From Paenibacillus cremeus (GTDB lineage Bacteria; Bacillota; Bacilli; Paenibacillales; NBRC-103111), in NCBI RefSeq assembly GCF_007786445.1, contig NZ_VNJI01000052.1:1-53609 (forward strand): a stretch of DNA of 53,609 nt. Direction: 5' to 3'. Both the position numbers and the translations under genes were made by a program. Shown piece by piece: positions 35,179-43,956 of the stretch. Every line of letters begins with the position of its first letter. The first letter of the stretch is position 1. The notes under the pieces were generated by a model. It searched no databases, had not been told where the DNA came from, and saw nothing but the letters and a program-made list of their open reading frames with translations.

Positions 35179-35360
35179 TTGGTTTTCCTCCTACATTTAT
35201 GTATGGAATCAGGGCCTTCTACAACGTCAGAAATGAAACATGGAATCAAGCTTGCTGTCTACCGAATCCTTCTCATCAAACAGGATCCGGGTCCTATTAG
35301 AAACACTCCCACAATAGTACCCGAGGGATCGGTCCCCCCGGGTACGCTAGCTTTATCTGC

Positions 35361-35448
35361 TTATTCCCCGATAGTCTGACGGTCCGGTGCTAAGTATGTG
35401 ATAATCATACGGCACGGCTCGTTTCCTCAAATCAGTTATTGTAGCCAA
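35361..35448 (-). pseudogene. Mini-cupin: fused ends of a deleted cupin gene
   Basis: A TTG at 35448 behind AAAGGAG starts ATITDLRK, nearly the N-terminus of the intact cupin (ATITDLNK). It is followed directly, with a one-base frame change, by EPCRMIITYLAPDRQTIGE and a stop. This nearly repeats the C-terminus of that cupin (EPCRMIIAYSSADRQTIGE). About 85 central residues with all metal ligands are gone. It lies 20 bases after the binding-protein gene, where a functional cupin was presumably once the next gene in the operon. Confidence 0.85.
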
Positions 35449-35468
35449 TTCTCAATTCTCCTTTTGTT

Positions 35469-36983
35469 TTACTTAGCTGCTACGCGTTCTTTATAAGCTG
35501 TGTTCATTTCTGAAATTATTTTTTGATAATTGGCGTCTGCCTTAAGATCAGCAACCAGTTTATCCCATGCCTCGATACCAACTTTGCCCATAATAACCTG
35601 AGTTTTCATGTCATTTATCTTCTTGGTGTAGTCTGCTCCTAACTTTGTGTTGGTTTCTGAATATAGCCCGATCTCAACCCTTGGTGTACTAACCTTCGAT
35701 TTGGCATCTATAATTTTTTTGTTTCTTTCAAAGATCTCCTTCGGCATACCCGGTGCATACGCATACATATACGGATCATGCTTCATAAACAGCTTGCCGA
35801 ACGCTCCTGGTCCTAAGCTGTCTTTAACCGCTTGCTCATTGGTGACATAAAACCCGTCTTCTAGCTTATAGTGAACGCCATCAATACCATAATTGGAAAG
35901 AATATGGCCCTCGTCGGATGCACCGAAGTCAAGCAGAGATAAGATTTTACGCATTTTGTCTTCCGGAACCTTTTTTGGAATGGCCATTACCCCGATAAAT
36001 CCACTGTTTTGCGGTTGAACGGGCCCTAATCCACCATCGAGTGCGACAAGCGGCTCCCATTGAACCTTCGGATCCCTCTTCCACTGATCGTATGTCCAGC
36101 GCCACAAAGCCTCAATCGTTTCATTCGTTATACCGGCTCTTCCGCTTGTTGCTAAATCCCAAAAGTCATTGTCTTTCATAACTGCAAAGTCGGGTGGAAT
36201 GAGTCCTTCATCATACAATTTTTTCTTATACAATAAGGCTGCTCTTTGGGTTGGCTCTAATGTCGTGTCAATGAGGTTACCGTCTTTTACCTTCCACTTG
36301 GAAGAGGCCCCGTTAAACACAAGATCGATTTGATCATTACCGCGCATGGTATAACCGAATGTCGTTTTTTTTCCGTCCGGCTCCTTCTCCTTGAATGCCT
36401 TCATTACATTGTAAAGCTCATCCATATTGGTTGGCATCTTCAGACCAAGCTTATCAAGCCAATCTCTTCGTATTGAAAAGGTACTGCCACCTTCAAGAGG
36501 ACGAACAATCGGCACAACATAATTTTTTCCATTAATCTTTGTGTTGTCATAAATGATCTTCGGAGAAGCCATTAAATTCTTATAATCTTTTAAATACGGC
36601 GTCAAATCCCAGAACGCACCTTGCTTGACCATCGTTTGGAATTGTGGGAGGGTTGTATCACTCAGATGGATCGCGTCTGGAAGATCTCCCGAGGCTAACA
36701 ACACGTTAAGCTTATCAGTGAATACCCCTCCTGAAACCCATGTAATGTTCAGCTTCGTATTTGTCTTCTTTTCAAATTCCTTTAATACTTGATTATCTGG
36801 ACTTGGAGGCTGGGCGATTGTAAAAACGCTGAAAATATTTAGTGGAACCGGCACTGACTCCTTTTTGGTGTCCCCCTGCTTCGGAGCCGTCCCTCCTTGG
36901 TTCCCCTCACTGCATGCTGTTGATAAAACGGATAGTAATGACAGCGCAGCTATAAAAGCATATTTTTTCGATCGAATCTTCAT
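35469..36983 (-). CDS. Extracellular solute-binding lipoprotein (LipO/YtcQ type)
   Basis: A 504-aa lipoprotein with a signal peptide ending LSTAC (Cys24). The body shows the YtcQ/LipO pattern VLKEFEKKTNTKLNITWVSG, KLNVLLASGDLPDAIHLSD, WLDKLGLKMPTNMDELYNVM and EPDGKKTTFGYTMR. Start set at ATG 36983 (MKIRSKKYAF) behind GGGGGTA; the frame extends ten residues further but overlaps the permease gap without a ribosome site. It delivers the substrate of the catabolic cluster to the two permeases encoded just upstream. Confidence 0.9.
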   Translation of the reverse strand: MKIRSKKYAFIAALSLLSVLSTACSEGNQGGTAPKQGDTKKESVPVPLNIFSVFTIAQPPSPDNQVLKEFEKKTNTKLNITWVSGGVFTDKLNVLLASGDLPDAIHLSDTTLPQFQTMVKQGAFWDLTPYLKDYKNLMASPKIIYDNTKINGKNYVVPIVRPLEGGSTFSIRRDWLDKLGLKMPTNMDELYNVMKAFKEKEPDGKKTTFGYTMRGNDQIDLVFNGASSKWKVKDGNLIDTTLEPTQRAALLYKKKLYDEGLIPPDFAVMKDNDFWDLATSGRAGITNETIEALWRWTYDQWKRDPKVQWEPLVALDGGLGPVQPQNSGFIGVMAIPKKVPEDKMRKILSLLDFGASDEGHILSNYGIDGVHYKLEDGFYVTNEQAVKDSLGPGAFGKLFMKHDPYMYAYAPGMPKEIFERNKKIIDAKSKVSTPRVEIGLYSETNTKLGADYTKKINDMKTQVIMGKVGIEAWDKLVADLKADANYQKIISEMNTAYKERVAAK

Positions 36984-37013
36984 ATACGTACCCCCAGATA
37001 ATTTTATCCTCAA

Positions 37014-37895
37014 TCAACCTTTGACCGAACCGAGCATAACACCTTTTGCAAAGTGTTTTTGCAAGAATGGGTAAACTGCTAGAATGGGAAGGGTAGCAAT
37101 AACAACTGCAGCCATTTTAATCGTTTGAGTCGGCAGTTGATTTTCGGACATCATCTCTACAGCTGCTGCACCGCCTGTCGTCGTATCGGAATCAATCAGC
37201 ATATTCCTTAACACAACCTGTAGAGGCACTTTTGTAAAATCATTAATAAACAAAACGGCATTAAAGAACGTATTCCAGTATCCAACCGCATAGAACAAAC
37301 CAAATGCCGCAAGTGCGGGAGCAGATAGCGGAAGTACGATACGAAAAAATATACCCAGATCGTTGCATCCGTCGATCATAGCCGCGTCCTCGAGCTCCAC
37401 CGGAATACTATCAAAAAAGCTTTTCATCAAAATAACATTCCATCCGCTTACCAGTACCGGAATAATAAGCGACCAAATACTGTTTATCATGCCAAAATCA
37501 CGAACGACGATGTAGTTGGGGATAATACCGGGGTTGAACAAAATTGTAAGCAAAACCATAAACATCATGATTTTTCTGCCCGCCAGCCTCTTTCGAGACA
37601 TGCCAAAAGCCATTGCAGAAGTGAAGATTAAACTAAGTCCGGTCCCTACCGTCGCCAGAAAAGTACTTACAAACGTAGCATTTTTAAAAGCATCGGTGCC
37701 GAGTAAATATTTATACGCGCCTACAGACCAGTGCTGCGGAAACAAAACAAATCCGCTTTTCTCTAAATATTCATGTGGTGATGTAAATGAAACCATAAAC
37801 ACATAATATAAAGGGAATAAGGTGATTATCCCGATAATTACTAATAAAACTGTATTTAGTCCGTTAAATAGGCGACTACCAAAGCTTTCCTTCAT
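37014..37895 (-). CDS. Carbohydrate ABC permease, LplC/YtcP type
   Basis: A 293-aa membrane protein with six helices, the coupling loop LEDAAMIDGCNDLGIFFRIVLPLS and the tail KHFAKGVMLGSVKG. Its start overlaps the stop of the LplB-type gene (TAATG), so translation is coupled. It is paralogous to the permease at 24212 but clearly diverged. Confidence 0.92.
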   Translation of the reverse strand: MKESFGSRLFNGLNTVLLVIIGIITLFPLYYVFMVSFTSPHEYLEKSGFVLFPQHWSVGAYKYLLGTDAFKNATFVSTFLATVGTGLSLIFTSAMAFGMSRKRLAGRKIMMFMVLLTILFNPGIIPNYIVVRDFGMINSIWSLIIPVLVSGWNVILMKSFFDSIPVELEDAAMIDGCNDLGIFFRIVLPLSAPALAAFGLFYAVGYWNTFFNAVLFINDFTKVPLQVVLRNMLIDSDTTTGGAAAVEMMSENQLPTQTIKMAAVVIATLPILAVYPFLQKHFAKGVMLGSVKG

Positions 37896-38854
37896 TAATA
37901 GACACCTTCCTCGCCAATCCGCTTAGCTATTTTGTTTGCAATGATAACGAGTAGAAGACCTACCACTGATTTGAACAAGCCTACAGCTGTGCTATAGCTA
38001 AATTGCCCGCTCTGAATACCATTTCGATATACGTAGGTTTCAAAAACGTCTGCATACTTGGCAACAGCTCCATTATTCATCAAGAATACTTGCTCGAATC
38101 CAACATCCATAATATGTCCCAGCCTGAGGATCAGCAAAACTAAAATAACACTTCGGATTCCTGGAAGGGTCACATGCCAGGTTTGCAGCCAACGGTTGGC
38201 CCCGTCAATTTTTGCAGCCTCATATAATTGTGGATCAACAGCAGTAATCGCTGCCAAAATAATGATCGTCCCCCAACCGGTTTCCTTCCAGATGTTTTGC
38301 GCGACTAGCAATCCCCAGAATGTATCCGTATTGGTTAAAAAATCATATTTAGGGAATCCCATCGCCACAAACATCATGTTAATGACTCCAGAAGACTCGG
38401 ACAGGAGCAAAAAGGAGATGCCTGCAATAATGACCCACGAAAAGAAATGAGGCAGATATACAATCGATTGAATGACTCTTTTGAAAACCTGGTTATTCAC
38501 CTCATTCAGCAATAAAGATAAAAGGATGGGTAACGGAAAAAAGAATAAGAGATTTAATAAACTGATCACCATTGTATTTCGGAAGAGTAAGTAAAAATCT
38601 GGATTAGAAAAAAACCTTACAAAATGTTCTAGGCCCACCCATTCGCTATTCCAAACGCCTGCATACGGAGAATATTCCTGAAAGGCGATGATAATCCCCC
38701 ACATAGGGAGATATTTAAAAAGAATGAAAAAGAGTACACCTGGAAAAACCAATAAATATAAGTACTTGTCACGACTTAACGCAACCGAGATATGCTTTTT
38801 TACGCTTTTGTCCTTGGAGACGGACGTTTGTAAAGCACCCGAATGTGTATTCAT
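37895..38854 (-). CDS. Carbohydrate ABC permease, LplB type
   Basis: A 319-aa membrane protein. It has a charged N-terminal cytosolic lead (~35 residues), then six helices, the loop YEAAKIDGANRWLQTWHVTLPG and the LplB tail VVGLLLVIIANKIAKRIGEEGVY. GGAAGGTAA precedes ATG 38854. Its full-length N-terminus contrasts with the apparent short start of the LplB protein at 25106. It starts 54 bases after the second Gfo/Idh/MocA gene. Confidence 0.92.
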   Translation of the reverse strand: MNTHSGALQTSVSKDKSVKKHISVALSRDKYLYLLVFPGVLFFILFKYLPMWGIIIAFQEYSPYAGVWNSEWVGLEHFVRFFSNPDFYLLFRNTMVISLLNLLFFFPLPILLSLLLNEVNNQVFKRVIQSIVYLPHFFSWVIIAGISFLLLSESSGVINMMFVAMGFPKYDFLTNTDTFWGLLVAQNIWKETGWGTIIILAAITAVDPQLYEAAKIDGANRWLQTWHVTLPGIRSVILVLLILRLGHIMDVGFEQVFLMNNGAVAKYADVFETYVYRNGIQSGQFSYSTAVGLFKSVVGLLLVIIANKIAKRIGEEGVY

Positions 38855-38908
38855 CGTTTATTACCTTCCATTCCGCTAGTGCGATTGATATTAATTTTTA
38901 CGCATAGG

Positions 38909-39904
38909 TTATGCATATATACCTTGTTTTAAATAGACTGTTCTTTGTTCTTCGGCGGAAACATACGCAGCATCCAGTAGAGTAACCGTTTTCAAGTTAT
39001 CTAAAGAACTGTTCGGCGCTTCCACTCCGGTCTCCATTGACGTAAACAGATGATTGATTCCCTCATAGGTAGCGATTTCTCTGGAAATATGGTTCTCCCA
39101 AGTATCCTCTGGCTTACTTTCGCGTCCCCGGTACAAGCTTACCGTGCCGTTAGCAGAAACAAGCGTTCCTGTCTCTCCGATTACGATCATTTCCGTTTTT
39201 CGATAAGCACTGGAGAAACTCTGGACGTATGTAACGACCGCGTCGTTCTCGAATACAACTTGAACCGTACCATCTGTTTCACCTTCGCAGTTAATTGCGT
39301 CCGAGGAGCGGTTCTGCGCAACGACTGATTTAGCTTCAGAACCCAAAATCAACCGAAATCCGTCAAACCAATGGATACCCATTACGGAAAGAGCGTGCCG
39401 TTTTTCTAGCAGTCTCCAGCCGGCATCCTGCCTAAACATAAGATTGGAGAATAATATAGATGTAACTTTACCAATTTTGTTCTCCGCAATTATTCCTTTA
39501 ACGAGCTCGAAAGGAAAATGTCGCCGGAAGTTTTGGTTGATCGAGATCGGTACTCCGTGTTTCCTCGCTTTCTCCGTAATTTCAAATGCCTCGGCTAATG
39601 TGTCGGAGAAAGGCTTTTCGCAGAATATCGGTAGACCCGCTTCTATGATAGGGAACAGTATTTCCTTGCGCAATGAAGTAGGTGTACAAACGACAACGGC
39701 ATCAACACCGCTGTTCTTAAGAAAATCAGACAAATCGGTATAACGCTGCGGTACGTCGTATTTATCAGCTTTAGCATGCAAGGCTTCCGAATTCGGATCA
39801 CAAAGCGCCGTTACCTGGATCCTTTCCGGATGATCTTTGTACCCCACGAAGTGCAGCTCCGTCACACCTCCAGCACCTACGATACCAATGTTATACTTTT
39901 TCAT
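38909..39904 (-). CDS. Gfo/Idh/MocA-family oxidoreductase, copy 1
   Basis: A 331-aa NAD(P)-dependent dehydrogenase. It has a Rossmann fold (IGIVGAGGVTELH), the Gfo/Idh/MocA catalytic Lys in PIFCEKPFSDTLAEA (EKP motif), and a C-terminal alpha/beta substrate domain with the likely catalytic His in ALSVMGIHWFDGFR. It oxidises a hydroxyl of a sugar or inositol derivative. ATG 39904, behind AAGGAGTG, is chosen over a longer frame. It is about two-thirds identical by eye to the next gene, so the two arose by tandem duplication. Confidence 0.87.
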   Translation of the reverse strand: MKKYNIGIVGAGGVTELHFVGYKDHPERIQVTALCDPNSEALHAKADKYDVPQRYTDLSDFLKNSGVDAVVVCTPTSLRKEILFPIIEAGLPIFCEKPFSDTLAEAFEITEKARKHGVPISINQNFRRHFPFELVKGIIAENKIGKVTSILFSNLMFRQDAGWRLLEKRHALSVMGIHWFDGFRLILGSEAKSVVAQNRSSDAINCEGETDGTVQVVFENDAVVTYVQSFSSAYRKTEMIVIGETGTLVSANGTVSLYRGRESKPEDTWENHISREIATYEGINHLFTSMETGVEAPNSSLDNLKTVTLLDAAYVSAEEQRTVYLKQGIYA

Positions 39905-39972
39905 AGTATTTTCACTCCTTAAATGATAATTGGTTGAGGCTTCAATTGAGATCCATGGCCCATGGCCCATAT

Positions 39973-40974
39973 TTATTCCTGCACACCTTGTTTCAAATTG
40001 ATAATGCGCTGCTCATTTGCAGAACGGTAAGCCGCGTCAAGTATAGCAACCGTTTTCAAATTATCCTGTGCACTGTTCGGTGCTACTTTACCGGTTTCGA
40101 GCTGAACGAACAGATGATTCAAGCCTTCATAGGTATTCATTTCTCGGGAAACATTATTTTGCCAGGTTTGAACCGGTTTCTGCTCGCCCCTGCGGTATAA
40201 TTCCACAGTTGTATGGTTTGATACCAAAGTACCTGTTTCACCAATCACAATCATTTCCGTTCTGCGGAACGGGGAGGAGAAGCTTTGCATATAAGTGGCG
40301 AACGCACCGTTCTCGAATGCTACCTGAACTGTTGCATCCGTTTCGCCCGCGCAGTCGATCGCCGATGAGGAGCTCATCAGAGCGTTTACCGATTTGGCTT
40401 CAGAGCCGAGAACTTGACGGAAGCCGTCAAACCAGTGAATACCCATGACGGATAGAGCATGACGCTCGCACTGCAGTCTCCAGCCGGCATCCTGGCGGAA
40501 GAAGAGATTGCTGAAATGGATAGTGGTTACATTGCCGATGGTGTTATCTGCAACAATTTGCTTTACAAGATCAAAGGTAAAATGTTTTCGGAAGTTTTGA
40601 TTCACAGATACTGGGATACCCAGCTTTTGCGCTGTCTCTGTAATCTCGACGGCATCGCTTAATGTATCCGAGAATGGCTTTTCAACAAAGAGTGGGAAAC
40701 CCGCTTGGAGCAGCGGAAGGACCACCTGTTTGCGGATCGATGTCGGTGTGCAAACGATTGCAACATCCACGTTGCTGTTTTTGATAAAATCATCCAAATC
40801 GGAGAACTGCTGCGAAATTCCATATTTTTCGGCTTTTTGCTGGCGTACTTCGGCATTTGGATCACAAATAGCTGCAACCTCGACACGCTCTGGATGATCC
40901 TTATAGCCTTCCAGATGAAGCTGAGTCACGCCACCGGCACCAATTAGACCTACTTTATATTTTTTCATAACCAT
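39973..40974 (-). CDS. Gfo/Idh/MocA-family oxidoreductase, copy 2
   Basis: A 333-aa dehydrogenase with the same layout: VGLIGAGGVTQLH nucleotide loop, FPLFVEKPFSDTLSDA catalytic Lys motif, ALSVMGIHWFDGFR, ending ...RSANEQRIINLKQGVQE. GGAGGCGAA precedes two possible ATGs at 40974 and 40968. Compared with copy 1 the differences are scattered over the whole chain, not concentrated, so subtle specificity change or dosage are both possible. It begins 45 bases after the Tm-1-like gene. Confidence 0.87.
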   Translation of the reverse strand: MVMKKYKVGLIGAGGVTQLHLEGYKDHPERVEVAAICDPNAEVRQQKAEKYGISQQFSDLDDFIKNSNVDVAIVCTPTSIRKQVVLPLLQAGFPLFVEKPFSDTLSDAVEITETAQKLGIPVSVNQNFRKHFTFDLVKQIVADNTIGNVTTIHFSNLFFRQDAGWRLQCERHALSVMGIHWFDGFRQVLGSEAKSVNALMSSSSAIDCAGETDATVQVAFENGAFATYMQSFSSPFRRTEMIVIGETGTLVSNHTTVELYRRGEQKPVQTWQNNVSREMNTYEGLNHLFVQLETGKVAPNSAQDNLKTVAILDAAYRSANEQRIINLKQGVQE

Positions 40975-41019
40975 TTCGCCTCCGTTAATTTATAATCAGA
41001 TTTTTGTCAAGAACGATGA

Positions 41020-42231
41020 TTAATGGGATGAGAGCATAGCTAGTAGCAATTCCACTGCTTTATCCGCGAATTCCGGATCGTTAATATTGCAGTCCATCTC
41101 GTAAACCGGAATGCCCGGTTTCAGATTTTCCTTAATCGCATCGAAGCAAGCACGATCAGCCTCTGGATCCCAGAACGGCTGTCCCGGGCTGTCCAGAATT
41201 GAAAGCCCTTTCAGAGGAATCAAAAATGCGACAGGCCCTTCGCTTACATTCGCTTTCTCAGCCAAAATCTTACCTATTCGTGCATTTTCTTCAGCCGTGG
41301 TTCGCATCAGTGTAATATTGGGATTCCATTCATACAAGTTTCTTTCCGAGTAGTGCACCGGAACCGTAGGTCGTGCCCAAAAGTTGACCATATCTACACA
41401 GCCAGGTGCAATTACCTGCGGAACCCCCCGGGACGCTGCGGCATCTCCCCGGTTCGGACCTGCGGCAAATACGCCACCGGCGATTTCATCCGCCCATTCC
41501 GTTGTGGTAAGATCGAGAATACCGTTTATGTACCCGTCTGCAGTCAAGCTTTCAAGTGTTTGACCTCCAGTGCCCGTACAGTGGAAAACCAGCACTTCAT
41601 AATCCTTCTGTTCCATTGCCGCTCTTGCCCTGTCCACGCATTGGGTCGTATTGCCAAACATACTTGCCGCAATCATCGGTTTATCGGTGACTGGCAGTAC
41701 GCTGGAATCGACCATGCCGCAAATGGCTCCCGCCGCACGGGTAAACACCTCTCGGCTGATTCGGTTTACGCCGGATACATCCACAATCGCCGGGAACATG
41801 ATGATGTCTTTGGTTCCTATGTAACCTCTTGTATCTCCGGAGGCAACCGTTGATACTATCACCTTCGGAAATCCGATAGGCAGTGCACGCATGGCACTGC
41901 TTGCCACAACGGTGCCGGCTGTACCGCCCATACCGATGATGCCACGAATAGCTCCCTGCTCGTAAAGCTCACGTACGACTTTCGCTGCTCCGGCCGCCAT
42001 AACGGCCATCGCTTCCCCACGATCCTTCCGTGATGCAAGCTCTGCGATCGAAGTGCCTCCAGACTCGGCAATTTGATCTCTTGTGATGTTAGGATGCAGG
42101 CGAGGTTCACCGATTACGCCGGTATCAATCACCAGCGCGCTATGTCCGCGTCTTTCAATTTCCTGTTTGAGAAAATCAAATTCCGCACCCTTAGTATCCA
42201 TAGCTCCGATAATCCCAATGACACTTCCCAT
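41020..42231 (-). CDS. Tm-1-like ATP-binding (UPF0261) protein
   Basis: A 403-aa cytosolic protein of the UPF0261/Tm-1-like family (PF06792). Conserved blocks are VIGIIGAMDTKGAEFDFLK (start), IRGIIGMGGTAGTVVASSAMRALPIGFPKVIVST, MFPAIVDVSGVNRISREVFTRAAGAICGMV and AASMFGNTTQCVDRA, then EVLVFHCTGTGGQTLE, PGCVDMVNFW and LMRTTAEENARIGKILAEK, as in intact members. In plant Tm-1 the matching domain binds ATP; the bacterial activity is unknown. ATG 42231 is chosen, with AAGGAGGGATG upstream and the family's normal N-terminus. It is the first gene of the cluster, next to the operator at 42320. Confidence 0.87.
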   Translation of the reverse strand: MGSVIGIIGAMDTKGAEFDFLKQEIERRGHSALVIDTGVIGEPRLHPNITRDQIAESGGTSIAELASRKDRGEAMAVMAAGAAKVVRELYEQGAIRGIIGMGGTAGTVVASSAMRALPIGFPKVIVSTVASGDTRGYIGTKDIIMFPAIVDVSGVNRISREVFTRAAGAICGMVDSSVLPVTDKPMIAASMFGNTTQCVDRARAAMEQKDYEVLVFHCTGTGGQTLESLTADGYINGILDLTTTEWADEIAGGVFAAGPNRGDAAASRGVPQVIAPGCVDMVNFWARPTVPVHYSERNLYEWNPNITLMRTTAEENARIGKILAEKANVSEGPVAFLIPLKGLSILDSPGQPFWDPEADRACFDAIKENLKPGIPVYEMDCNINDPEFADKAVELLLAMLSSH

Positions 42232-42319
42232 TTCATCCCTCCTTACGAATGCTTGTTCAAAACATCCAACGTAACTAAGTTCAACAACATGCACCTTTAT
42301 TTAATTGTGTTAAAATATA

Positions 42320-42334
42320 TTCAACAGTGTTGAA
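42320..42334. promoter_or_regulatory. Palindromic operator 1
   Basis: TTCAACAGTGTTGAA, a perfect 7-1-7 inverted repeat, 89 bases upstream of the Tm-1-like gene start. It is identical to operator 2. Confidence 0.8.
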
Positions 42335-42459
42335 CTTGAGTTAATATTACATCACGAATATTCAACTTGCAATTGCTTTTTTTGGAAAATTTTTAAAGTA
42401 TTTTTTAGATCATCCCACTATTTTATTATCAAAACAAGAATATATATATATATTGATTT

Positions 42460-42474
42460 TTCAACAGTGTTGAA
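42460..42474. promoter_or_regulatory. Palindromic operator 2
   Basis: The same 15-mer TTCAACAGTGTTGAA, 45 bases upstream of the XRE-cupin gene and exactly 140 bp from operator 1. A TATATATATATA run precedes it. Probably bound by the XRE-cupin protein to control both directions. Confidence 0.8.
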
Positions 42475-42518
42475 TTATATTAAACGTTACAAAGAGAAAA
42501 ATTGGGAGGTGGGGCATT

Positions 42519-43088
42519 ATGGATCTGGGGAAACGAATTCGATTGATTCGTAATGAACAGAAGCGGAGCCAGGAGGAAATTGCTCAAGTATGTGGCTTTA
42601 GTAAAAGCCTCCTTTCCAAGATTGAAAGCGGAAATACGATGCCCGCAGTTTCCACATTGATGAAAATTGCCAATGCGCTTGGTGTAAAGGTATCTGATTT
42701 GCTAGAAGTACAGTCAAGCTATGAAACTGTCATGGTTAGCAGGGAACAGCATGAGAATACAGCCAATTGGATCGAAACGAATAAAGGGTATTCTTTTTTT
42801 GCAATTGCATCGGGACGCTATAATAAAATCCTTCAGCCCTATATGTTTATCGCCCGCAAAGGCGATGATAACAATCATGTCTTCTCACATGATGGAGAAG
42901 AATTTATCTATGTGCTTTCCGGACAAATGAAATATAAGGTCGGCAACGTAGAGTATATCTTAAATGTTGGTGATTGCTTGCAATTTAACTCTCTTGAGGA
43001 GCATAAGGTTGTCGCCCTTACCGAAGAGGTCAAATATCTGGCGGTCTTTACGGAACACCATGCTAAGTCAAATGATACTAAGGAATAG
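42519..43088 (+). CDS. XRE-family regulator with C-terminal cupin
   Basis: A 189-aa regulator. A helix-turn-helix of XRE/Cro type spans residues 5-60 (IRLIRNEQKRSQEEIAQVCGFSKS, LLSKIESG). The cupin sensor covers about 110-175 (HVFSHDGEEFIYVLSGQMKYKV, LNVGDCLQFNSLEEHKV). This architecture usually senses a small metabolite through the cupin. GGGAGGTGG precedes ATG 42519. It is divergent from the Tm-1/PEP-hydrolase cluster with two identical palindromes between them, so it is the obvious regulator of that cluster and of itself. Whether it represses or activates cannot be read. Confidence 0.92.
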   Translation: MDLGKRIRLIRNEQKRSQEEIAQVCGFSKSLLSKIESGNTMPAVSTLMKIANALGVKVSDLLEVQSSYETVMVSREQHENTANWIETNKGYSFFAIASGRYNKILQPYMFIARKGDDNNHVFSHDGEEFIYVLSGQMKYKVGNVEYILNVGDCLQFNSLEEHKVVALTEEVKYLAVFTEHHAKSNDTKE

Positions 43089-43320
43089 CAGGCGTATTTC
43101 CAGCGTTCAATGCTTAACCTGTATTTGAGACCATAATGGAGTTGAATACGCTGGTGGACGTTGCACAGACCGAAGCCACCCCTTCGCTCCTCTTCCTCCA
43201 ATCCGTTGTCTTCCATTGAGAGCCGAACTTGTTTCAGCTCTTCCTTACCCATGCCAACTCCATCGTCCTTCACCAAAACAATAGAAGCATCCTCCGATGT
43301 GCAATACGCAGTTAGATCTG
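43085..43320 (-). pseudogene. Sensor histidine kinase C-terminal fragment
   Basis: A minus-strand frame contains two nucleotide-binding motifs of a LytS/YesM-type histidine kinase, VKDDGVGM (G1) and RRGGFGLCNVHQRIQLHYG (G2), in correct order. A stop lies just upstream (about 43321) and the end decays near YRLSIE into sequence overlapping the tail of the XRE-cupin gene. No H-box or sensor part exists nearby. It is dead debris of a two-component system. Confidence 0.75.
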
Positions 43321-43591
43321 GCTAGGTCAGTTACGCATCCGTATCCCGTAATTGATGCTGCTCTTCACAATTGGCTGATGCAAAAAATTATTATTTCGCC
43401 TGCTACAGCTCTTCATTCACATTTCCCGCCTCGAGAAGCCGCAATCTCTTGCATCTCTTCGATGATCATCTTATGGCTATTACAGTCAAAACATCAATGT
43501 CCCTGTTTTATGAGATATGGCATCGTTCCCAGATACCTTCCTGATGGGTTTGTTCCCTCGCGGAGCAGCTCTAGTCCAATCATCAATTTAC

Positions 43592-43620
43592 TTGCACAAA
43601 AAATAATCGTTCTGTATACT
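43592..43620 (+). promoter_or_regulatory. Sigma-A promoter of the HTH/YolD operon
   Basis: -35 TTGCAC (43592-43597), a 17-base spacer and -10 TATACT (43615-43620), each one mismatch from consensus. Confidence 0.75.
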
Positions 43621-43627
43621 CTATACG

Positions 43628-43641
43628 AGAACACAAGTTCG
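43628..43641 (+). promoter_or_regulatory. LexA (SOS) box
   Basis: AGAACACAAGTTCG matches the Bacillus-type LexA consensus CGAAC-N4-GTTCG at nine of ten defined bases and lies directly after the -10 box, where binding would block initiation. Confidence 0.7.
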
Positions 43642-43663
43642 TTTAAAGGAGTGCATAGAACCT

Positions 43664-43939
43664 ATGCTTCCAGACATTGAACGAAAGATGCTCCGCATTA
43701 TAGCCAACTATTCGGCCCTGCGAAACTACACACCTACGATTGAAGATTTGGAGAATAAAACGGGCCGGGATCGTCAAGGCGTTTTGCAGGTGTTGGCTGT
43801 CTTGACACAAGAGCAATATATACAATGGTCCAAAAATGAACCGGGCTACATTCAACTGCTGGTAGCGTGGGAGAGAACGCCATTACGCCCGGTGACAACA
43901 CCAATATTTGACTCACGTTATTCAGCGTTCATGAGCTGA
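43664..43939 (+). CDS. Small winged-helix protein, LexA N-terminal-like
   Basis: A 91-aa protein. Residues 1-60 (LPDIERKMLRIIANYSALRNY, TPTIEDLENKTGRDRQGVLQVL) look like the DNA-binding wing of LexA-type repressors, with no peptidase domain after it. The rest is a short tail (WERTPLRPVTTPIFDSRY). GGAG lies in AAAGGAGTGC upstream of ATG 43664. It is the first gene behind a LexA box and 17 bases ahead of the YolD gene. It may be an SOS-induced DNA-binding accessory protein. Confidence 0.7.
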   Translation: MLPDIERKMLRIIANYSALRNYTPTIEDLENKTGRDRQGVLQVLAVLTQEQYIQWSKNEPGYIQLLVAWERTPLRPVTTPIFDSRYSAFMS

Positions 43940-43956
43940 CGGAGGAGGAAACATCA

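Noticed and set aside
43085..43320. Functional histidine kinase partner for the XRE-cupin regulator
   Set aside because: Only the G1 and G2 boxes remain, with a stop upstream and no histidine box.
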